From Anolis sagrei (lineage: Eukaryota; Chordata; Lepidosauria; Squamata; Anolidae), in NCBI RefSeq assembly GCF_037176765.1, contig NC_090022.1, positions 72,960,709 through 73,024,708 on the forward strand: a stretch of DNA of 64,000 nucleotides, read 5' to 3'. Below the pieces are notes generated by a model, which made no database searches, was not told the DNA's origin, and was given only the letters and a program-made list of their open reading frames with translations. Positions 57,440-64,000 of the stretch are shown here, in pieces (within the stretch, counting starts at the first letter, position 1; the number at the start of each line of letters is the position of its first letter). The position numbers were made by a program, and so were the translations under genes.

Positions 57440-58135
57440 AGAGGACGCGTGGCTCGAGAGCAGTACGTGTGAAAAAGATCCTGGAGTCCTCATGGAAAAC
57501 AAGTTAAACATGAGCCAACAATGTGATGCGGCAGCAAAAAAGCCAATGGGATTTTGGCCTGCATCAATAGGAGTATAGTGTCTAGATCAAGGGAAGTCAT
57601 GCTACCCCCCTATTCTGCCTTGGTTAGACCACACCTGGAATACTGTGTCCAATTCTGGCATCACAATGGAAGGGAGATGTTGACAAGCTGGAATGTGTCC
57701 ATAGAAGGGTGATTAAAATGATCAAGGGGCTGGAGAACAAGCCCTACGAGGAGTGACTTAAAGAGCTGGCCATGTTTAGCCTGAAGAAGAGAAGGCTGAG
57801 AGCAGACATGATAGCCATGTATAAATATGTGAGAGGAAGTCATAGGGAGGAGGGAGCAAACTTGTTTTCTGCTGCCCTGGAGACTAGGACGCGGAACAAT
57901 AGCTTCAAACAACAAGAAAGGAGATTCCATCTGAACATTAGGAAGAACTGTGAGAGCTGTTCAGCAGTGGAACTCTCTGCCCCAGAGTGTGGTGGAGGCG
58001 CCTTCTTTGGAGGCTTTTAAACAGAGGCTGGATGGCCATCTGTCGGGGGTGCTTTGATTGCAATTTTCCTGCTTCTTGGCAGGGGGTTGGACTGGATGAC
58101 CCACAAGGTCTCTTCTAACTCTATGATTCTATGAA
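57440..58135 (+). mobile_element. CR1 LINE 3' fragment
   Basis: The frame shows CR1 C-terminal sequence (around MFSLKKRRLRADMIAMYKYV), then 'gtggtggaggcgccttctt', 'ttggactggatgacccac' and the tail 'actctatgattctatg'. It sits inside an older MITE whose halves are at about 57310-57435 and 58140-58190. Confidence 0.9.
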
Positions 58136-58564
58136 CACTTCAAATCTGCAAAAGTCAACTCTGCAAATGTAGAGGATCAACTGCTGATTTCCACTGAATG
58201 AGGGATAAAACCCAATCTTCTTAGAAAATTGATTACACTGTTTTTTGTCACTAAAAGGACAGCTTTATGGTGTACCTTGTTTCAGACACACCCAGACTTT
58301 GCTTTGTGACGGGGAGCCCTGCTTGTTTCTGCAGGAGCAAATATCATCCTCACCACATAAACTATTCTGAGGGCTCTAGAAAACACATTTCAAAAATCCC
58401 AGGCTAGAGCTAATATGTGCAAAGGCAACCCTCTTTTGTCTGCAGGTGGGAAAGAAGTTGCCACCAATGATGTCATTAATATGAAAAGTTAAACAGAAAT
58501 GGGGCCTGTAAATATCCTTGTTTAACTTTGTCAACATGACCCTGCAATCCCTGGAACAGACAGC

Positions 58565-58765
58565 TGAACAGGGGGACAAAACTTTAGCCGGGAAACAGGC
58601 TGATGTCTCAATCAGGTGCACTGTAGTTTTACAAACCTTTAGCCTTCTCTACCAAAGAGTGTTGGTGCCTCACCAAAATGCAAATTCTAGGATTCCACAG
58701 CATTGAGCCATGGCAATCAAAGTGGTGTCAAACTGCATTAATTCTACGCTGTAAATGCACCTAAG
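58565..58765. mobile_element. hAT-type MITE remnant
   Basis: The segment 'ccaaagagtgttggtgcct', 'ttgagccatggcaatcaaag' and 'ttctacgctgtaaatgcacc' is the right half of the MITE family also seen at 9672-9845. Confidence 0.65.
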
Positions 58766-60761
58766 GTTTTAGTATCCACCTCTCAAGAAGCTTGATCACA
58801 GCAGACTCTTCCATCGACTGGTTCCTGAGAGGCACAAAACCCCCCAAGAATTGCATGCGGAAGCAGCTCAAGCACACTCAGCGGCCTGGAAGCGTGTGTC
58901 TCCTTAGCTAACCCCACGCAGAAGCAAGGAGGAAAGGATATCTGGGAAGGATATCTGACTTCCGGTTCCGGCATGGTGGAGGACAGCTGGAAACCGCAGA
59001 AGCTGCACCACCTAACCTTCCGAAAATCCGAAGGAATCCGGACCATCCCCTCACCAATTCATCTACAAATTGAGGGGTGAGAGACCCTGAGCTATAGGCC
59101 CCTCAGAGAGGGCGCGGAGCTGGGAAGCGGAGCTGGGCAGAGCGAGGAGGAAGGCTGTAGCAAGGGGGAAGGAGAAGGAGGAGTGGCAGCCATTACCTGC
59201 GGCCTCGCGCTCTTGGCGTTCTCGGCGTTCTCGGCGCTCCCCGCGGCTTTTCGGCGGTCGGCTGGCAAAACCATCGTAAAGCCGCCGCCGCTGCCGCGGC
59301 TGCCGCTGCCGTTGCAGCCGCCAGGTTTCCATCGGCTCCCTGCCCTGTTCCATCGGCTCTGCTCCCCCCCAGCTTGGCCGCCGCCGCCGAGCCTCCTCAG
59401 CTTCCGCCAAATCGCCATCCTCTCGAGCGTTGTTGGGTCCCGCTCCTGCTGGGCGACTGGGCGGCCATCCGCGGCCATCACCGGATCGCCGGACCGCCGC
59501 GGCCTCCAGATCCATCTTCAGCGCCGGGCCGCCGTCAGGCCACCGTCATCAGGCCGACGCTGCCGAGGCCGCCATTATCGCCGGGCCGCGAATCCGGGCC
59601 ATCACTGGGCCGTTGCTGCCAACGCTGCCAACGCCAGGAAGGGGTTGGTGCCACCCCACAGGAGCCCTTGGACTGCGCCGCCGTTGGACTGCGACCTCCA
59701 AGCGAGGGCCGCCCCCTGCGGGAGTTGAATCACCGCTAGGCCGCTAGGCCGCCGGACCTTCAGCATCTCCTTACAGAGTTGCGGCCGCTGCACTCCACCT
59801 CCGGCGAGCCGCTATCGGCTAGCTGCCTGTGCCGCTGGGCCGACATTGCTGCCGTCCGGACGAGACCACTCCATCTCGAGGGAGAGGCCGAACAATCGCC
59901 AGACCTGCCGCAGCCATCACGACTGGGGGCCGCCACCATCTTCCATCAGGCGACAGTCGCTCCCAGATAGTGGCCATCACCAGCTGCCGCTGCCGCGGCA
60001 GGCCTTTGTGTCCATCAGGCCTGCCACTGAGTCACGGCCTCCATCGCTGCCATTTTCCATCAGGGCAAAGCGATAAAGGATTTTGACTGTGTCTGTGCAG
60101 GCCCTCTGCGCTGGTTTCTCTGTGTAGTCCTCTTTGAGTCATTGTGTGCTGACTTTCTTGTGCAGACCTCTGCGTAGTTTCCTGTGCTGGCCTTATGTAG
60201 ATTTTTGTGTAGACCTTGTGTAGACCTCTAAGCCAGCCTTGTATTGATACATACTGGATGAGAGTTGATTGACCATCTGTGCTGCCCCACCCCCGAGTTA
60301 CCAACTCCGGAAGCCTATCCGCTGGCTTACAATCCGTCTAGATACTCTGGGGTCATGGCAATATTTAATTAATTTACCACCACTACCACCCACAAAAGGG
60401 AGTGTATAATACCAACCAGTCCATTCCTGGCAGTCATTGCTGTCATCTGCCATCTGTAATAGGATAGAGCACTTAGGCGCCAGCCATCGATTGCCAGATT
60501 GCACCAGCACTTACGCCCCTTCCCCGTCCCTCTGTGCCGCACTTTATTATCACTAAGTAGAGCACTTTAGACCTAGCATTTTATTGAGATCTGCACTTTA
60601 TTAATGTGCCTTTAGACCTTGCACTTTATTAATGTGCCTTTGTGTATGTGTGCTGCTGCTAACTAATTACGATCGTTACGATTACTGACGAATTGCTCCA
60701 AATTCCAAGCACTTTACGAACTGTCCCATTGTAGTAGTCGGAACATCAATTACCATCTGTT

Positions 60762-62741
60762 TTGCTGCTACCCATGTGGTCCCCTGCCCCCATTTGTGTA
60801 TTGCTCCTGTTGCTTTTTTGTAGCGGAGGGGGCAGAAGGGGGGGTGTTCTGGAGCCTGTGATTGAAGATGTGGTGGGGAGGGGGGAGGAGGGGGAGGAGG
60901 GATGTTGGCAAGAACCTATAAGTCTAACAACAAGTATAGGAGGAAGGGATCGTATGGCTCGGAATTGCGGCATGGAGGGGGGGAGGTGTTCCACTAGCCG
61001 AGGGGCCCCCATAGAGGTCGTGGTGGGAAGGAGGAGATGCGGGAGAAGGAGACCTCGAATTCGGCTCAATTCGGACCGCTTATCTAAATTGACTATTCCC
61101 AATCGGTCTCCTAAGGTAAATTGGTGTAACCAGGTGAGCGGGCCCTCTGGCTTGAAGGTGGTGTTGTTGAACGCCAGGTCTGTCAACGGAAAGACATCTT
61201 GGATCCAGGATTTAATCCTGGAGGAGCGGGCAGATCTGGCGTGTATCACGGAGACCTGGCTGGATGAAGCGGGGGGCGTAAACCTCTCCCAGCTCTGTCC
61301 TCCAGGTTTCTCCGTGCAACACCAACCAAGGGCCGGAGGACGGGGAGGCGGTGTCGCAGTGGTCTATAGAGATTCCATCCATCTAACCAGGAGCCCCATC
61401 CCGCAGACCACAAATTTTGAATGCGTCCACCTGAGGGTGGGTGACCGGGACAGAATAGGGATTCTGCTAGTGTACCGTCCACCTCGCTGCACTACAGTCT
61501 CCCTACCTGAGCTAGCGGGGGTGGTCTCGAGCCTGGCGGTGGAGTCCCAACGGCTTCTTGTGCTGGGGGACTTCAACATCCACGCCGAGGCAACCCTCAC
61601 AGGTGCGGCTCAGGACTTCATGTCCGCCATGGCAACCATGGGGCTGTCCCAACAAATAACTGGCCCCACCCACTGTGCTGGACACACATTGGACTTGGTT
61701 TTCTGTCAGGGATGGGAGCAGAGTGGCGGTGTGGAGGAGTTGTCCATCTCTCCGTTGCCATGGTCCGACCACTTCCTGATTAGATTTAGGCTCACTGCGC
61801 CCCCTAACCTCCGCAAGGGTGGAGGACCCATTAGGATGGTCCGCCCCAGGAGGCTAATGGATCCGAGTGGATTCCTGACGGCTCTTGGGGAGTTTCCCGC
61901 CACCGCGGTAGGTGATCATGTCGAGGCCTTGGTCGCTCTCTGGAATGGGGAGATGACCAGGGCTATTGACAAGATCGCTCCGGAACGTCCCCTCTCGAGT
62001 AACCGAGCTAAACCAGCCCCTTGGTTTACTGAGGAGCTGGCAGCGATGAAGCGAAAGAAGAGGGTTCTAGAGAGCGTGTGGCGCTCAGACCCAAGCGAGC
62101 CAAACCGAACACGGTTTGTGTCCTTTTTAAGGGCATATGCCGCGGCAATAAAAGCCGCAAAGAAAACTTTCTTTGCGGCCACTATTGCGTCTGCAAAAAA
62201 CCGTCCGGCGGAGTTGTTTCGGGTTGTCAGAGGTCTTTTAACTCCCCCTACTTCAGGTGGGAGCCCTGACAACTCGGCAGCGTGCTGTGAAGCATTTGCT
62301 CGGTTCTTTGCAGACAAAGTCGCTTTGATCCGCTCTGGGCTGGACGCCACATTAGATGCAGTCTCTGTGGATGTGACACAAGCACCTGCTTGTCCGATTT
62401 TGTTGGATTCTTTTCAGTTTGTGAAACCCGAGGATGTGGACAAGATACTTGGAGGAATGAGACCCACCACGTCCATCCTAGACCCCTGCCCATCCTGGCT
62501 TCTGAAGGAGGCCAGAGGGGGATTGGCCGAGTGGGTAACGGTGGTGGTTAATGCCTCCCTTCGGGAAGGCAAGATTCCAGCGAGCCTAAAACAGGCTGTT
62601 GTAAAGCCGCTGTTGAAGAAACCATCACTCGACCCCACTAAATTGGACAACTTTCGGCCTGTTTCCAATCTTCCCTTCTTGGGCAAAGTCATGGAAAGCG
62701 TGGTGGCCTCACAACTCCAGGTATTCTTGAGACACGGATAA
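60762..62741 (+). CDS. L2 LINE ORF, endonuclease and start of reverse transcriptase
   Basis: This 659-codon frame encodes the endonuclease that nicks target DNA for target-primed reverse transcription, plus the N-terminal part of the reverse transcriptase (ending MESVVASQLQVFLRHG). The true start within the frame is uncertain, because the first 120 residues are low complexity and may be UTR. The frame stops just where a one-base loss shifts reading into the frame at 62794-63975. Confidence 0.85.
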   Translation: MLLPMWSPAPICVLLLLLFCSGGGRRGGVLEPVIEDVVGRGEEGEEGCWQEPISLTTSIGGRDRMARNCGMEGGRCSTSRGAPIEVVVGRRRCGRRRPRIRLNSDRLSKLTIPNRSPKVNWCNQVSGPSGLKVVLLNARSVNGKTSWIQDLILEERADLACITETWLDEAGGVNLSQLCPPGFSVQHQPRAGGRGGGVAVVYRDSIHLTRSPIPQTTNFECVHLRVGDRDRIGILLVYRPPRCTTVSLPELAGVVSSLAVESQRLLVLGDFNIHAEATLTGAAQDFMSAMATMGLSQQITGPTHCAGHTLDLVFCQGWEQSGGVEELSISPLPWSDHFLIRFRLTAPPNLRKGGGPIRMVRPRRLMDPSGFLTALGEFPATAVGDHVEALVALWNGEMTRAIDKIAPERPLSSNRAKPAPWFTEELAAMKRKKRVLESVWRSDPSEPNRTRFVSFLRAYAAAIKAAKKTFFAATIASAKNRPAELFRVVRGLLTPPTSGGSPDNSAACCEAFARFFADKVALIRSGLDATLDAVSVDVTQAPACPILLDSFQFVKPEDVDKILGGMRPTTSILDPCPSWLLKEARGGLAEWVTVVVNASLREGKIPASLKQAVVKPLLKKPSLDPTKLDNFRPVSNLPFLGKVMESVVASQLQVFLRHG

Positions 62742-62793
62742 TCTGGATCCGGCACAGTCTGGTTTCAGACCGGGACATGGTACCGAGACGGTC

Positions 62794-63975
62794 TTGGTCG
62801 CCTTAGTCGATGATCTGCGCCGGGAGCTAGACAGGGGGAGTGTGTCCCTGTTGGTGCTCCTGGACCTCTCAGCGGCCTTCGATACCGTTGACCACGGTAT
62901 TCTTCTGGGGCGCCTTGCAGAGATGGGTCTTGGGGGCACTGCTTTGCAGTGGCTCCTGTCATTTCTGGAGGGTCGTACTCAGAAGGTGTTGCTGGGGGAC
63001 TCCTGTTCAGCGCCACAGCCGTTGATCTGTGGCGTTCCTCAGGGTTCCATCTTGTCCCCCTTGCTGTTTAACATCTACATGAAGCCGCTGGGTGAGATCA
63101 TCCGGAGTTTCGGGGTGCGGTGTCACCTGTACGCAGATGATGTCCAACTCTGTCACTCCTTCCCACCTGCTACTAAGGAGGCCGTCGAAGTCCTGAACCG
63201 GTGCCTGGCCGCTGTAATGGTCTGGATGAGGGCGAACAAACTGAAACTAAATCCAGACAAGACAGAGGTACTCCTGGTCAGTCGCAAGGCCGAACAGGGT
63301 ATAGGGTTACAGCCTGTGCTGGACGGGGTCGCACTCCCCTTGAAGGCGCAGGTTCGCAGCTTGGGTGTGACCCTGGACTCATCGCTGAGCCTGGAGCCTC
63401 AGGTTTCAGCGGTGACCAGGGGAGCATTTGCACAGCTTAGGCTCGTGCGCCAGCTGCGCCCGTATCTTGGGAAGTCTGACTTGGCCACGGTGGTACACGC
63501 TTTGGTCACATCCCGCCTCGACTACTGCAACGCTCTCTACGTGGGGCTGCCCTTGAAGACGGCCCGGAAGCTTCAGCTAGTCCAACGCGCGGCAGCCATG
63601 TTGTTAACGGGAGCTGGACGCAGAGAGCATACAACGCCCCTGCTGTCCCAGCTCCACTGGCTGCCGATTCGCTACCGGGCCCAATTTAAGGTGCTGGTGT
63701 TATCCTACAAAGCCCTGAACGGTTCCGGCCCAAAATACCTTGCAGACCGCATCTCGGCCTATGAGCCCACGAGGGCCTTGAGATCATCCGGGGAGGCCCT
63801 TCTCTCGGTCCCGCCTGCCTCACAGGCACGTCTGGCGGGGACGAGAGAGCGGGCCTTCTCGGTGGTGGCCCCCCGGCTGTGGAACACCCTCCCTGTTGAA
63901 GTTAGACAGGCACCCTCCTTGATGGCCTTTCGTAGGGGCCTGAAAACATGGCTCTTCGAGCAGGCCTTCAACTGA
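62794..63975 (+). CDS. L2 LINE ORF, reverse transcriptase and C-terminal part
   Basis: The 393-codon frame carries the palm motifs AAFD, VPQGS and YADD, and the thumb and C-terminal region (LVTSRLDYCNALYVGLPLKT, LHWLPIRYRAQFKVL). It ends with TWLFEQAFN before the stop. The ATG is not a genuine start; this is the continuation of the preceding frame after a one-base shift. The older copies at 14010 and 19861 align to its last third. Confidence 0.88.
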   Translation: MVALVDDLRRELDRGSVSLLVLLDLSAAFDTVDHGILLGRLAEMGLGGTALQWLLSFLEGRTQKVLLGDSCSAPQPLICGVPQGSILSPLLFNIYMKPLGEIIRSFGVRCHLYADDVQLCHSFPPATKEAVEVLNRCLAAVMVWMRANKLKLNPDKTEVLLVSRKAEQGIGLQPVLDGVALPLKAQVRSLGVTLDSSLSLEPQVSAVTRGAFAQLRLVRQLRPYLGKSDLATVVHALVTSRLDYCNALYVGLPLKTARKLQLVQRAAAMLLTGAGRREHTTPLLSQLHWLPIRYRAQFKVLVLSYKALNGSGPKYLADRISAYEPTRALRSSGEALLSVPPASQARLAGTRERAFSVVAPRLWNTLPVEVRQAPSLMAFRRGLKTWLFEQAFN

Positions 63976-64000
63976 GTATATCCTGAAACGACTCTGGAAT

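Larger units (their letters stand above)
54723..58956. other. IFRD2 intron 1 (visible part), repeats only
   Basis: No exon is supported between the first visible IFRD2 exon and the L2 LINE. The stretch holds SINEs, a CR1 and MITEs, listed separately. The minus-strand frame at 56235-56465 has no motif. IFRD2 exon 1, expected to encode a basic N-terminus, was searched for on the minus strand and not found. Confidence 0.5.
58957..64000 (+). mobile_element. L2-clade LINE, nearly intact, running off the window
   Basis: A GC-rich 5' UTR (58957 to about 60760, rich in CCG/GCC) precedes a long reading frame. The frame at 60762-62741 encodes 659 residues: a low-complexity start, then the apurinic-type endonuclease with LLNARSVNGK (135-144), ITETWLDE, GDFNIH (269-274) and SDHF (335-338), then the linker and the start of the reverse transcriptase. 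The frame at 62794-63975 continues with LLDLSAAFDTVDHGIL, CGVPQGSILSPLLFNIY and the catalytic YADD (residues 113-116). The two frames are offset by what looks like one lost base near 62735. The 3' UTR begins at 63976. The endonuclease and reverse-transcriptase motifs are L2-like rather than CR1-like. Confidence 0.92.

Noticed and set aside
59063-60086. Several 60-180 codon frames in the GC-rich region before the L2 ORF
   Set aside because: They lie in the LINE 5' UTR, overlap each other on both strands and have proline/alanine/arginine-biased low complexity. I could not recognise an L2 ORF1 among them.

Overview
The window reads as nuclear DNA of a squamate reptile, most likely an iguanian-type lizard. 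That inference rests on the mix of repeats: L2, CR1 and Bov-B LINEs, a truncated L1, tRNA-derived SINEs of Sauria type, a second tRNA-derived SINE beginning GGAGCCCC, many short hAT and Tigger/mariner MITEs, and palindromic Penelope-like pieces. Genes are split by GT-AG introns full of these repeats, and no bacterial or organellar feature is present.

Four host genes can be followed. NAA80 (actin N-terminal acetyltransferase, + strand, one coding exon at 12487-13449) lies upstream of HYAL3 (hyaluronidase family GH56, + strand, three coding exons between 22259 and 26368). LSMEM2 (small single-pass membrane protein, + strand, three coding exons between 36371 and 39284) comes next. IFRD2 (ribosome-binding ARM-repeat protein, - strand, eleven visible coding exons between 54722 and 42400) converges on it. 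IFRD2 exon 1 is not visible and probably lies beyond the right edge. A CpG-rich, TATA-less stretch at about 505-850 is the best candidate for a promoter and first exon of the NAA80/HYAL3 pair. All exon joins were checked for splice dinucleotides and for phase by eye.

Layout: 1-12.4 kb, CpG island and repeats; 12.5-13.9 kb, NAA80; 14-22 kb, two decayed L2 copies and a hAT palindrome; 22.2-26.4 kb, HYAL3, with head-to-head CR1 copies and a Bov-B tail in intron 1; 26.4-36.3 kb, intergenic SINEs, MITEs and Penelope-like palindromes; 36.4-39.3 kb, LSMEM2; 40-54.7 kb, IFRD2, with a truncated L1 inserted 18 bases inside an intron; 54.7-58.9 kb, SINEs and CR1; 58.96-64 kb, a young, almost intact L2 LINE that runs off the edge.

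The most notable points are: the LSMEM2-IFRD2 block is inverted relative to the human order as I recall it; the Penelope-like palindromes carry a hammerhead-ribozyme-like core, and one 206-bp copy has a perfect 13-bp target duplication; the L2 element is nearly whole; and a 5S-rRNA-headed SINE shares its tail with the Sauria SINE. I saw no clearly new multi-gene system.
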